Part shown: positions 33,454-41,785 of the stretch, piece after piece
How positions within the stretch are numbered: position 1 is the stretch's first letter
Layout of the letters: each line of letters starts with the position of its first letter
Assembly: GCA_963627915.1 (NCBI GenBank)
Contig: CAVGCY010000060.1
Location: 1-64,000, forward strand
Source of the DNA: CALACW01 sp963627915
Lineage (GTDB): Bacteria; Bacillota; Clostridia; Oscillospirales; Acutalibacteraceae
Direction of reading: 5' to 3'
Length of the DNA: 64,000 bases
Notes under the pieces: generated by a model
The model's database searches: none
What the model was told of the DNA's origin: nothing
The model's input: the letters and a program-made list of their open reading frames with translations, nothing else
Position numbers and translations under genes: made by a program

Positions 33454-34719
33454 TTAAACAAGCTCAATATCGGGAAATTTGTTGTATCCCCAGTATTTGC
33501 CGTTCCAGACGGTGCCGTCGTCCGTTATTTCTTTTGTAAAGGCGAATGCCGGCCATGCCGCGTCGAGGTCGTTTTTAACTCCGAACGAGTTTAATTCATA
33601 GAGAACAATCATTGCCTTGTATTCGCCCGCGGCAAGAGATGACGGGTCGAAGCTTAAAACGTTTGAATGATTTTTCTCATCCGTCTTGTTAAGCTTTTCC
33701 CTGCACAGAGCCGCGCCGACGGGGGTATCGTCCCTGTACCGGATTTCTATGCGGGCGAAAACGCTGCCGAGGCTTCTGTTCTGCCGCCAGTTAAGACGAA
33801 GAAAAATCTTTTCCCCGTTTTTGAAAACGCAGCTGTCCTTTTCGAGAATTTCGCACGACAGCAAATCCGCGTCTCTCTGCTTTTCGAGGTGCTTAAGTCT
33901 TGGCATATTTGTATAATCGTTAAAAAGCTTCTGTTCGTACGATTGATTGTTGAGATATTTTTCAATCCCGCTCTCAACGTCTCCGTCGAATATTTTTTTG
34001 CCTTTGTCGAGCACTACGGTTCTGCCGCAGAGCTGACGTACCGTGTTCATGTTGTGGCTGACATACAGTATCGTTCTGCCGCCGCCGCCCGCCTCTTCGC
34101 ACATTTTTTTAATGCACTTCTGCTGAAACGCCGCGTCTCCGACCGCAAGAACCTCGTCCATTATCATTATCTCCGAATCGAGATGAGCCGCAACCGAGAA
34201 TGCAAGCTTTACGTACATTCCCGACGAATAACGCTTTACGGGAGTGTCTATGAATTTTGAAACCTCGGAAAAATCAACTATCTCGTCGAACTTTTTTGAT
34301 ATCTCGCTTTTGCTCATGCCGAGTATCGCGCCGTTTAAATATACGTTTTCGCGTCCCGTAAGCTCGGGGTGAAAGCCCGTTCCGACCTCGAGCATGCTTG
34401 CGACCCTGCCTTCGAGCATTATTTCGCCCTCGGTGGGAGCCGTTACCTGAGAAAGAAGCTTGAGCATGGTTGATTTTCCCGCGCCGTTGCCGCCGATAAT
34501 GCCTACCGCGCCGCCCCTCTCAACATCGAACGATACTCCGTCAAGCGCACGGAAACGCTCGTTCAAATGCGACCGGTCCGCGTCAAGCTTTAAATTCGGA
34601 TCTTCCTTTCCGCGTATTCTTGCGAAAAACGACTGTATGTCGCCTCTCAGCGTTCCTCCGCCTATCGCGCCGAGACGGTACTCCTTTACAACATCTCTGA
34701 CCTCAATGATATTACCCAT
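33454..34719 (-). CDS. Polysaccharide ABC exporter, ATP-binding subunit (Wzt/TagH type)
   Basis: This 421-residue ATPase has Walker A GGNGAGKST near residue 80, the signature RYSSGMYVKLAF near 165, Walker B MIMDEVLAVGD and the switch His (VSHNMNTV). After the nucleotide domain (~260 residues) comes a ~150-residue C-terminal domain like that of Wzt, which in O-antigen exporters binds the end of the polysaccharide. GAGGAG lies before the ATG, 12 nt after the permease stop. It forms a two-gene unit with the permease. No glycosyltransferase or modifying enzyme is adjacent. Confidence 0.92.
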   Translation of the reverse strand: MGNIIEVRDVVKEYRLGAIGGGTLRGDIQSFFARIRGKEDPNLKLDADRSHLNERFRALDGVSFDVERGGAVGIIGGNGAGKSTMLKLLSQVTAPTEGEIMLEGRVASMLEVGTGFHPELTGRENVYLNGAILGMSKSEISKKFDEIVDFSEVSKFIDTPVKRYSSGMYVKLAFSVAAHLDSEIMIMDEVLAVGDAAFQQKCIKKMCEEAGGGGRTILYVSHNMNTVRQLCGRTVVLDKGKKIFDGDVESGIEKYLNNQSYEQKLFNDYTNMPRLKHLEKQRDADLLSCEILEKDSCVFKNGEKIFLRLNWRQNRSLGSVFARIEIRYRDDTPVGAALCREKLNKTDEKNHSNVLSFDPSSLAAGEYKAMIVLYELNSFGVKNDLDAAWPAFAFTKEITDDGTVWNGKYWGYNKFPDIELV

Positions 34720-34731
34720 ATGTCCGTCTCC

Positions 34732-35586
34732 TCATATTGTGTCCGTAAACGTTTTTTCAACTTTCGAAAACAGAGCGATGCCCGTGAAAAGTATAATAAC
34801 GGTAACGCACGCGCTTATAATCAGATAATTGTACGGTATGCCCGCTTCTCCGCCGAAAAACGCGTATCTGTAGGTATCGAGAATCGGCGCCATGGGGTTC
34901 AGCATGAAAATCTTTTTAAGCTCCCCGCTTATCTGGGACGAGCCGTAAGCTACGGGGGACGCGTACATCCACAGCTGAACGCCGAAGCTGACAAGCATCG
35001 CAAGATCTCTGTATTTCGTCGTAAGCGCGGAGATGATAATTCCGCAGCCGAGAGCCAGCATCGAGGTTTCGAGAAGCATCAGCGGAACAAGGACAATCGC
35101 CCATGTTGCGTGCATGCCCGGCGTTGCGCGGATTAAATAAACAGCCCATATTATAAGAAAGAAAACCATCTGAATCGCATACGAGATAAGCCCCGAGATT
35201 ACCGACGATACGGGCATTACAAGGCGCGGAAAATAAACCTTGCCGAGTATGGCGGAGTTTGCCGTAAACGTGTTTGCCGTCGTCGTAAGGCATGATGAAA
35301 AATAGCACCACAGGACGTTTGAGCACATATAAAATACGAAATGCGGAACCGAGCCGGTATCGAGCTTTGCGACGTTTCCGAATACAACGGTGAATATGAC
35401 CGTTGTGAACAGAGGCTGAATAATCGCCCACGCAGGACCTAAAATCGTCTGCTTGTACTGGGCGACAAACGTACGTCTTACAAACAGCGCGATAAGATCC
35501 CTGTATCGCCACAGCTCTTTTATATTCAGATTAAGACGCCCCGATTTCGGGCGTATATAAATTCGTTTCGGATTTTTTTCTGCCAT
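34732..35586 (-). CDS. Polysaccharide ABC exporter, permease subunit (Wzm/TagG type)
   Basis: This 284-residue ABC-2 permease has six hydrophobic segments and the family stretches RYRDLIALFVRRTFVAQYKQT near the N-terminus and YRDLAMLV, plus LNPMAPILDTYRYAF near the C-terminus. It should export lipid-linked polysaccharide or teichoic acid with the ATPase encoded immediately downstream. AAGGAG lies upstream of the ATG with a rather long spacing. Confidence 0.92.
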   Translation of the reverse strand: MAEKNPKRIYIRPKSGRLNLNIKELWRYRDLIALFVRRTFVAQYKQTILGPAWAIIQPLFTTVIFTVVFGNVAKLDTGSVPHFVFYMCSNVLWCYFSSCLTTTANTFTANSAILGKVYFPRLVMPVSSVISGLISYAIQMVFFLIIWAVYLIRATPGMHATWAIVLVPLMLLETSMLALGCGIIISALTTKYRDLAMLVSFGVQLWMYASPVAYGSSQISGELKKIFMLNPMAPILDTYRYAFFGGEAGIPYNYLIISACVTVIILFTGIALFSKVEKTFTDTI

Positions 35587-35623
35587 CTTTTTCGGACGTT
35601 CTCCTTAGATTGGAATTATTACA

Positions 35624-35652
35624 AATATAGCATGATTTGATTTATTAAGCAA
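35624..35652 (-). promoter_or_regulatory. Candidate promoter of the Wzm/Wzt operon
   Basis: On the minus strand TTGCTT (35652-35647), 17 nt, TATATT (35629-35624). The -35 match is modest. Confidence 0.5.
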
Positions 35653-35843
35653 GTTCAAGTTTAAAAAAATATTCCAAAACGCACTTAAAATGATTTTTGT
35701 CCGAGGCGGGGACAAACTATACAAAAAAGAAATACTATATATATTTATATTTTTCATTAAAAACAATAGATTAAAAACATTCTTCATGTTATAATTTAAC
35801 TGTCAAAAAATATGTCGGAAAATCAGGAGTGCAAAATTCTAAA

Positions 35844-37346
35844 ATGGCGTCAAGAAATGAATCAAAATTCAGAATAAGCAAAAACAATGCGGTGACTTTA
35901 TCGGTCGCGGCGGTCATAATTACGCTTGCGCTTCTTTTTGTCTTTTCAAAACCCGGAATCGTTGTAAACGGGGGAGAGGACATGACTCTCGAGGTCTATG
36001 AGCCGTACACGGACGAGGGTGCGCGGGCGTCGTATTTCGGTATAAATTTAAACGAAAAACTCTCCTGTGACGGAAGCGTCGACCCCGATAAGGTCGGTAC
36101 GTATACCGAGAAATATTATGTCAGATTTTTATGGAAAAAAACAGAGGTTACAAAGACGGTAAACGTCGTCGATACCTCCGCTCCCGTTCTTACGCTCAAG
36201 GGCGATCCGGAAATCGAGGTTGAGGATATCGATAATTTCGAGGACCCCGGATATACCGCGGAGGATAACTACGACGGAGATATTACGGACAGGGTTACGC
36301 TCACGCTGTCGGAGGTTATGGTCGGCGAGGACGGCGAAAATATCGTTACGGCGACGTACACGGTTTCCGATTCTGCCGGCAACACGGCAAAACAGCACAG
36401 ATTTATAAGAATCGCGGACAGAACCGCGCCCGAGGTTACTCTTCTCGGCTCTTCGCATATTACGCTGAAAAAGGGCGATAAGTATGAGGAGAGCGGAGCG
36501 GAGGCGACAGACAACATTGACGGAAAGGTCGAGGTTTCCTCAGAGGGAAGCGTTGACACGTCGACTGCGGGAGTGTACAAAATAACATATTATGCATATG
36601 ATAAAACGGGAAACAGGGGAGAGGCGGTTCGTACGATACGCGTCCGCGAAGCGACAGCCGACGGCATTCCCGCGACGTCGGATACCGAGGGCGAAGCTCC
36701 GGCGCAGGGCGGGTCGTATGTTTATCTTACGTTCGACGACGGCCCGAGTAAGAACGTTACGCCGAGGCTTCTGGATATTCTCAAGGAAAACGACGTAAAG
36801 GCTACTTTCTTTATACTCGATTATTCTCAGGACAAATTGCCGATATTAAAGCGCATGATAAGCGAGGGACATACGATAGCCGTGCACGGTTATTCTCATA
36901 AATATTCGGAAATTTACAAGTCCGAGGAGGCGTTCATGAACAACGTCTACAAATTACAGGAAAAGATTTATGACGATACGGGATACGTTACCAATATAAT
37001 TCGTTTCCCCGGAGGCAGTTCAAACACGATAAGCAAGACATACTGTCCCGGCGTTATGACAAAAATAGTCAAGCGGCTTGACGCGGAGGGAATCGTATAC
37101 GTTGACTGGAACGTTGATTCCGGCGACGCGAACGGAAACGGAATTAATGCCGACAAGCTTTATAATAATTCCGTAAACGGACTGAAAAAGGGCAGGAGCA
37201 ATATTATTTTAATGCATGACTCGGACGTTAAGACGACAACGCCCGACGCTGTTTCGAGAATTATTGAATACGGCAAGAAAAACGGATATACGTTCCTTCC
37301 GCTCAACGAATCGAGCGCAACGGCTCATCACGGAGTCAACAATTAA
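35844..37346 (+). CDS. Membrane-anchored polysaccharide deacetylase with Ig-like (DUF5011) repeats
   Basis: The protein of about 500 residues has an N-terminal transmembrane segment (about 15-37), then three Ig-like DUF5011 modules (EVYEPYTDEGARA, EVEDIDNFEDPGYTAEDNYDG and KKGDKYEESGAEATDNIDG regions), a short linker and a NodB deacetylase domain. Catalytic motifs are TFDDGPS, HGYSH and RFPGGS. It should de-N-acetylate peptidoglycan or another extracellular N-acetylglucosamine polymer. ATG 35844 is preferred; an in-frame GTG lies at 35829, right on the AGGAG. A strong terminator follows. Confidence 0.9.
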   Translation: MASRNESKFRISKNNAVTLSVAAVIITLALLFVFSKPGIVVNGGEDMTLEVYEPYTDEGARASYFGINLNEKLSCDGSVDPDKVGTYTEKYYVRFLWKKTEVTKTVNVVDTSAPVLTLKGDPEIEVEDIDNFEDPGYTAEDNYDGDITDRVTLTLSEVMVGEDGENIVTATYTVSDSAGNTAKQHRFIRIADRTAPEVTLLGSSHITLKKGDKYEESGAEATDNIDGKVEVSSEGSVDTSTAGVYKITYYAYDKTGNRGEAVRTIRVREATADGIPATSDTEGEAPAQGGSYVYLTFDDGPSKNVTPRLLDILKENDVKATFFILDYSQDKLPILKRMISEGHTIAVHGYSHKYSEIYKSEEAFMNNVYKLQEKIYDDTGYVTNIIRFPGGSSNTISKTYCPGVMTKIVKRLDAEGIVYVDWNVDSGDANGNGINADKLYNNSVNGLKKGRSNIILMHDSDVKTTTPDAVSRIIEYGKKNGYTFLPLNESSATAHHGVNN

Positions 37347-37457
37347 ACCGTAAACGTTAAAAACGTTCGAGGCGAAAAACCGTAAGAATTGATGTTTTTC
37401 CGTTTTTCCGAACGGGAAGTACGTTCGTTCCCAAAAAACCGCGTTTGCTGTTTGAAG

Positions 37458-37515
37458 AAACGGAGCTGTGATTTTTTTCGCGGCTCCGTTTATCGATTTT
37501 TGTTTTTTCGGTTTT
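37458..37515 (+). terminator. Terminator after the deacetylase gene
   Basis: AAACGGAGC (37458-37466) pairs with GCTCCGTTT (37483-37491), extended inward by TGTG/CGCG, followed by TTTTTGTTTTTT. Confidence 0.85.
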
Positions 37516-37545
37516 TCGTTTTTATGATTTTTTACGACGCGTGTA

Positions 37546-37574
37546 TTGACAAATTCGCAGGGTGATAGTATAAT
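37546..37574 (+). promoter_or_regulatory. Consensus sigma-A promoter of the mgtE leader
   Basis: TTGACA (37546-37551) and TATAAT (37569-37574) are both perfect and 17 nt apart. The predicted start near 37581 gives a 316-nt leader before mgtE. Confidence 0.9.
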
Positions 37575-37615
37575 TTTTCAGTAGACAAAGTTTAATAATA
37601 AAATGAGGTGACAAG

Positions 37616-37717
37616 ATGGAATCCGGCAGCGGACACGGGCGACGGAAATTAAATGACGAAATACCGCGAAAAACGCTGACGGCGATTTCATCAGCCGTCG
37701 GTTACGGCATCGGCTGA
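37616..37717 (+). CDS. Upstream ORF (33 codons) in the mgtE leader, candidate leader peptide
   Basis: ATG 37616 has GAGGTG 5 nt upstream, a strong SD, about 35 nt after the predicted transcript start. The peptide begins MESGSGHGRRKL, contains NDEIPRK in the middle and ends AVGYGIG. The TGA stop (37715-37717) is directly followed by a GC-rich hairpin with a T-run. The last third of the ORF contains two mutually exclusive stems. This arrangement is that of translation-coupled attenuation, but no ribosome profiling or conservation data are available; the peptide may also have its own role. Confidence 0.6.
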   Translation: MESGSGHGRRKLNDEIPRKTLTAISSAVGYGIG

Positions 37718-37754
37718 CCGAACGCGGGGACGCATTGCGCCCCGTCCGGTTTTG
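37676..37754 (+). promoter_or_regulatory. Attenuator-like structure in the mgtE leader
   Basis: Stem A is 37676-37683 with 37694-37701 (CTGACGGC/GCCGTCGG). Competing stem B is 37694-37698 with 37704-37708 (GCCGT/ACGGC), sharing the same arm. Then CCG-AA-CGCGGGG at 37718-37729 pairs with the complementary stretch ending at 37749, followed by TTTTGT: a terminator starting one nt after the uORF stop. A further hairpin lies at 37762-37779 (CGGCTT/AAGCCG). I compared it with the M-box and saw no match to its core. Confidence 0.6.
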
Positions 37755-37896
37755 TAATGTGCGGCTTTCTTTTAAGCCGTACCGGCGTTTTTCGGGTCTT
37801 TTTAAAGGCTCGTTTTTTTATTTCCCGCCCCTTAAGCGAACACTTTGAAGCGTATGTAATTTCAATTGTTTCAAGGAAAACAGGGGGGAATTTTAA

Positions 37897-39264
37897 TTGA
37901 CAAAGGAAGTATTTGAAAGACTGCTTGCGGATAAGCAGTATAAGGCGATAAAAAGCATATTCGACACTCTGAATCCTGTCGATACGGCGGCTCTTCTGCC
38001 CGAATTTGAGGAAAAGGAAATGGTTATCCTGTTCCGTCTGATTCCCAAGGAAAATGCCGCGCTCGTATTCACGTATCTCGATGCCGAGGAGGAGCAGATA
38101 CTTATAGACGCGATAACCGACTCCGAATTGAGAGAGATAATGAACGATATGTTCATTGACGATACGGTTGACGTTATAGAGGAAATGCCGGCAAACGTCG
38201 TAGAGCGAATTTTACAATGCACGTCGCATGATAAACGCAGGGCGATAAATTCCGTTCTCGATTATCCCGACGACAGCGCGGGAAGCATTATGACGCTCGA
38301 ATTTGTAAGTCTGCAAAAGGAATACACGGTTGCCGACGCGCTTAAGAAAATCAAGCAGACCGGTATTCACAAGGAAACTATTTACACCTGTTACGTTATC
38401 GAAAAGCATAAACTGCTCGGCATCGTTTCGGCAAAGGATCTTCTTACGTGCGACGATGATGAAAAAATCGAGGATATAATGGAGACTAACATAATCTCCG
38501 TTCACACGCATACGGACAAGGAGGAGGTTGCGAATTTATTCAATAAATACGACCTCATTTCGCTGCCCGTAACCGACAACGAAAACTGTCTCGTCGGCAT
38601 TGTAACCTTTGACGACGCTATTGACGTTATTCAGGAGGAGGCCGAAGAGGACTTCTCGAAAATGGCAGGTATGACCCCCGCCGACAAACCGTATCTCAAA
38701 ACGTCGCCGTTTCAGCTGTGGAAAATGCGTATACCGTGGCTTTTGGTATTAATGATATCGGCGACGTTTACCGGAATTATAATCTCGTCGTTTGAAAACG
38801 CGCTTTCAAAAATCGTCGCCCTCACCGCGTTTATACCCATGATAATGGGCACCGGCGGTAACTCGGGCAGTCAGGCGTCCGTTGCCGTAATCCGCGGTAT
38901 CTCACTGGGCGAAATTGAATTTAAGGATATATTTAAGGTTATATGGAAGGAGTGCCGTGTATCCGTGCTTTGCGGAATATCTCTCGGTATCGCGGGCTTC
39001 GGAAAGGTAATGCTTGTAGATTATCTGATAATGCACACTGTCGGCACATCGGTTACATCCGCGCTCTGGATTGCTCTTGTTGTCGGCGTAACGCTTGCTT
39101 TTACCGTAATATGCGCAAAATTCATAGGCTGTACGCTCCCCATGCTTGCGGGTAAAATCGGACTTGACCCCGCGGTAATGGCAAGTCCGCTTATAACGAC
39201 GGTCATGGACTCGGTTTCTCTGCTGATTTACTTTGCCGCCGCGTCGAGCATACTGCATTTGTAA
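37897..39264 (+). CDS. mgtE: Magnesium transporter MgtE
   Basis: MgtE is a Mg2+ channel/transporter gated by its cytosolic domains. The 455-residue protein shows the order MgtE N-domain (about 1-130), two CBS domains (about 135-255), a connecting helix and five transmembrane segments (about 285-455) with FIPMIMGTGGNSGSQAS near residue 312 as the pore-lining signature. It begins with TTG, 8 nt after GGGGGGA. A long structured leader with a uORF precedes it (37546-37896), pointing to regulated expression, plausibly by Mg2+. A terminator follows. Confidence 0.95.
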   Translation: MTKEVFERLLADKQYKAIKSIFDTLNPVDTAALLPEFEEKEMVILFRLIPKENAALVFTYLDAEEEQILIDAITDSELREIMNDMFIDDTVDVIEEMPANVVERILQCTSHDKRRAINSVLDYPDDSAGSIMTLEFVSLQKEYTVADALKKIKQTGIHKETIYTCYVIEKHKLLGIVSAKDLLTCDDDEKIEDIMETNIISVHTHTDKEEVANLFNKYDLISLPVTDNENCLVGIVTFDDAIDVIQEEAEEDFSKMAGMTPADKPYLKTSPFQLWKMRIPWLLVLMISATFTGIIISSFENALSKIVALTAFIPMIMGTGGNSGSQASVAVIRGISLGEIEFKDIFKVIWKECRVSVLCGISLGIAGFGKVMLVDYLIMHTVGTSVTSALWIALVVGVTLAFTVICAKFIGCTLPMLAGKIGLDPAVMASPLITTVMDSVSLLIYFAAASSILHL

Positions 39265-39299
39265 AATATCCCGAATATATTTTGATTTTCAACAAAACA

Positions 39300-39330
39300 A
39301 AGCCTCCGTTTCATTTCGAAGCGGAGGCTT
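39300..39330. terminator. Terminator after mgtE
   Basis: AAGCCTCCG and CGGAGGCTT pair perfectly with an additional inner TTTC/GAAG helix. It may also serve the convergent gene at 39379. Confidence 0.75.
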
Positions 39331-39378
39331 GATTGTTCGGTTTAATTGTTCAATTGTATAAATTTCTGTCAGCTTAAA

Positions 39379-40833
39379 TCAGAACGGAGTAAAGAATCTG
39401 TCGAATACGTTGTATCCGAGAGCGACTTTCTTAAACAGCCATATAACGGGATTGAATCTGAAGAAAATCCAGTCAACGACGGTTACAAGCTTTCTTAATT
39501 TCGTTGAAATATCGTTCGTTGCGGGAACCTCGACGCTCTCAAATTCCTCGCCCTCGACATTGAGCACGAACGGCTGAGAGTAGCAGATTCCGTTTTCTCC
39601 GGTGATATAGAATCTGACATAGAGATAAGGCTCGTCAAGAAGCTCGGACGAATGAAGGTCGAGCGTTGCCGTCGAGTCAATTGCTTCTCTTAAAATAACG
39701 TTGCCGTTGGAAACAAATGTTATCGTGTCGCAGTTTATGCCCGAAACGGTAATCGTATCGTTGTCCTGGTCTACCTCGACTCTTGTAACCATGGGAGTAT
39801 TGTTAAGCTTCCAAAGCTCCTCGTCATATACCTTCTGCTCGTCGAATCCGGGCATCTCCTCCATGCCGTTAAGCTCGACTCCGTTTGAGTAGTGGGAAAC
39901 CGCGAAGCATGTGCCGTTTTCCATAGCTGTGCGGAGCGCGTCCGTTGTCAGCTCGGGAGACATTACCATTGTATATGCGTCGTTAATAGAGTTCTCATCA
40001 TGAGAATCCGAGAAGCAGAACGCCCACGGTACAACGCCGTTGGGGATGGTTTTCTGAAGTATCTGGTCATAAAGGATTCTGTCGCAGCGTGTGTGTGCGT
40101 CGGTTGCCGAGTTGATTCCCATGCCGACGCTCGAGCCTGCGTTGTCAAGGAACAGACGCGCAAACTTCGTCGGATAGTAATCGTCTATCTTCTGTCCCAC
40201 ATGGTCGGCCGAATCCTTATCCGTATAAACATATTCGCCTACATGGGAAAGCATGGAAATTCCGCCCGCGTTCTTAACTCCTGCGGAGGGAGTTTCGTAA
40301 TCTCCGAAAACGCCCGCGAGCCCCTGTCCGTAATCGCAGTAGTAGCCGGTAAGGTGGCAGTCCGCTATCGGGGTAGCCATATTAAGCTCGATGCCCTGAG
40401 GTATGTCAATCATGCCGTTACTGTGGGTTCTCGTGCCGGATTCCGCCGTGCCGGTGAGATACGACTGATATTCGTCGTCGGTCAGCGGAACGATGGGAGC
40501 CATATGAGTACGATCCTTTTTAACAAGACGGATAAGCGGAACAAGATCGGGAGCTGTGTCCCAGCCCTTGTTTATCGTACCGTGGTCTGTGATTGCAAGC
40601 ATGTCGTAGTCGTAATCGTAATGAGCCTGCACGACCTCTTTTACCGTCATGAATCCGTCGCTTGCGTTCGTCTGGCAGTGGGGCTGGAATTTGTACGAAC
40701 CCCATTCGTCCCAGTTAACCTCGGCGTACGGGTCTGTGATAATGTAATTCTTTTCACCCTCGGCGGATACGCAGAAAACGAATGTCTGTGTAAGTATGAG
40801 AGCGGTCAGAAGAACTGAAATAAATTTTTTCAT
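39379..40833 (-). CDS. Exported PHP-domain phosphoesterase-like protein
   Basis: This 484-residue protein has a signal peptide (MKKFISVLL, cleavage after CVSA near residue 24) followed by a PHP-type metal site: FQPHCQTNASDG, AITDHGT, a later MLSHVGEY, and SDSHDEN. PHP domains are metal-dependent phosphoesterases, normally cytoplasmic; some exported members occur in gut bacteria with unknown substrates. A C-terminal beta-rich segment (about 325-430) and an aromatic, amphipathic tail (DWIFFRF, VIWLFKK, FDRFFTPF) complete it. AGGAGG lies before the ATG, with a good promoter. Confidence 0.82.
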   Translation of the reverse strand: MKKFISVLLTALILTQTFVFCVSAEGEKNYIITDPYAEVNWDEWGSYKFQPHCQTNASDGFMTVKEVVQAHYDYDYDMLAITDHGTINKGWDTAPDLVPLIRLVKKDRTHMAPIVPLTDDEYQSYLTGTAESGTRTHSNGMIDIPQGIELNMATPIADCHLTGYYCDYGQGLAGVFGDYETPSAGVKNAGGISMLSHVGEYVYTDKDSADHVGQKIDDYYPTKFARLFLDNAGSSVGMGINSATDAHTRCDRILYDQILQKTIPNGVVPWAFCFSDSHDENSINDAYTMVMSPELTTDALRTAMENGTCFAVSHYSNGVELNGMEEMPGFDEQKVYDEELWKLNNTPMVTRVEVDQDNDTITVSGINCDTITFVSNGNVILREAIDSTATLDLHSSELLDEPYLYVRFYITGENGICYSQPFVLNVEGEEFESVEVPATNDISTKLRKLVTVVDWIFFRFNPVIWLFKKVALGYNVFDRFFTPF

Positions 40834-40868
40834 GCCGATGTACCTCCTGTAAAATATTGTGTATATAT

Positions 40869-40897
40869 ACTATACATATAATTAAACAAAAGGTCAA
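40869..40897 (-). promoter_or_regulatory. Promoter of the exported PHP protein gene
   Basis: On the minus strand TTGACC (40897-40892), 17 nt, TATAGT (40874-40869). Confidence 0.7.
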
Positions 40898-40978
40898 GTA
40901 TTTTGTTGTAAATGATTAAAAAATTTACGGCTAACCCTGAAATTTATTGTTGTCAAGTATTATTAAAAAATAACTATT

Positions 40979-40996
40979 GTAATACGACCGTATTAC
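40979..40996 (-). terminator. Hairpin after the peptidase E gene
   Basis: GTAATAC and GTATTAC form a 7-bp stem with a 4-nt loop. On the minus strand AATAGTTATTTTTT follows. Confidence 0.5.
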
Positions 40997-41007
40997 GGCG
41001 CGGCGTG

Positions 41008-41718
41008 TTAAATCCTGTCCAATTCATTCAGCTTTTTCGGATTTTCGGTAAGATTTGTTTTTTCAAATCCGTTGTCCTTATCGTAATAGAAACAGTCGCC
41101 GTCCTCGTTTCCGCATACGGTATAATACTCTCCGTCGACATAGCAGAATCCCGCGCCGTTATCCATCGCGATACCGGAAAGCTCTCCCGGTTTTATCGCG
41201 TCCGCGAACGTCTGCCAGCTTTCGCTCTGGTAATGCGGACAGCTTGTAAACGGTATGAATCCAAGACAGTCGTAAAATATAAAGCTTCCGTTTTCTCCGC
41301 AGTCGTCGTATCCCTGTCTGAACCAGCACATCGCGCCCGAGGAAAGACCGCACATAACCTTCCCGTCGTCGTACGCCTTTTTCAAATATTTGTCCGTGCC
41401 GGTTGAACGCCACGTATCCATTAAAAATTTGAGATTTCCGCCGCCGACGTAAATAATGTCGGCTTTGTTTATTTTTTCGGCGATAACCGATTCGGTTACG
41501 TCCGGATGCGTCAGGAACAGTATGTCGATATCGGCGCATCCGCGTTCTTTAAAGTTATTCATGACAACGTCATCGCCGCCGATATCGTCATGACCCGCGG
41601 TCGGAACAAAGAGAAAAGCCGGATTTTTCCTGCCCGAAAGAGAAACTATATGCTCGGCGACGTTTGTCATCTCTCCGTTGTCGAATCTGCCTCCGCCGAG
41701 AGCGACTATTTTACCCAT
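41008..41718 (-). CDS. Peptidase E-like protein (family S51)
   Basis: This 236-residue protein of the S51/class I glutamine amidotransferase-like fold has the nucleophile elbow CGLSSGAMCWF with the catalytic serine, preceded by YVGGGNLKFLMD. The usual PepE cleaves Asp-X dipeptides; clostridial relatives are longer and their substrates are not established. GGAGG lies 8 nt before the ATG. It is located downstream of the MacB-like ABC gene on the same strand with a 67-nt gap, so cotranscription is possible. Confidence 0.88.
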   Translation of the reverse strand: MGKIVALGGGRFDNGEMTNVAEHIVSLSGRKNPAFLFVPTAGHDDIGGDDVVMNNFKERGCADIDILFLTHPDVTESVIAEKINKADIIYVGGGNLKFLMDTWRSTGTDKYLKKAYDDGKVMCGLSSGAMCWFRQGYDDCGENGSFIFYDCLGFIPFTSCPHYQSESWQTFADAIKPGELSGIAMDNGAGFCYVDGEYYTVCGNEDGDCFYYDKDNGFEKTNLTENPKKLNELDRI

Positions 41719-41785
41719 AAGGATTCCTCCGAAATTAAAAATCGATTATTGTTTTGTTTTATGCGAATGTTTTATTTGCGACGTG

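Noticed and set aside
37581..37896. M-box magnesium riboswitch upstream of mgtE
   Set aside because: The expected conserved GGTGAGGCTCC-like and GCTGCTGCCC-like core segments are not visible. A covariance search would be needed to exclude a diverged form.
39892..40818. A 308-codon plus-strand ORF
   Set aside because: It lies antisense within the exported PHP gene, which has a signal peptide, metal-site motifs and promoter. It has no SD and an implausible composition.
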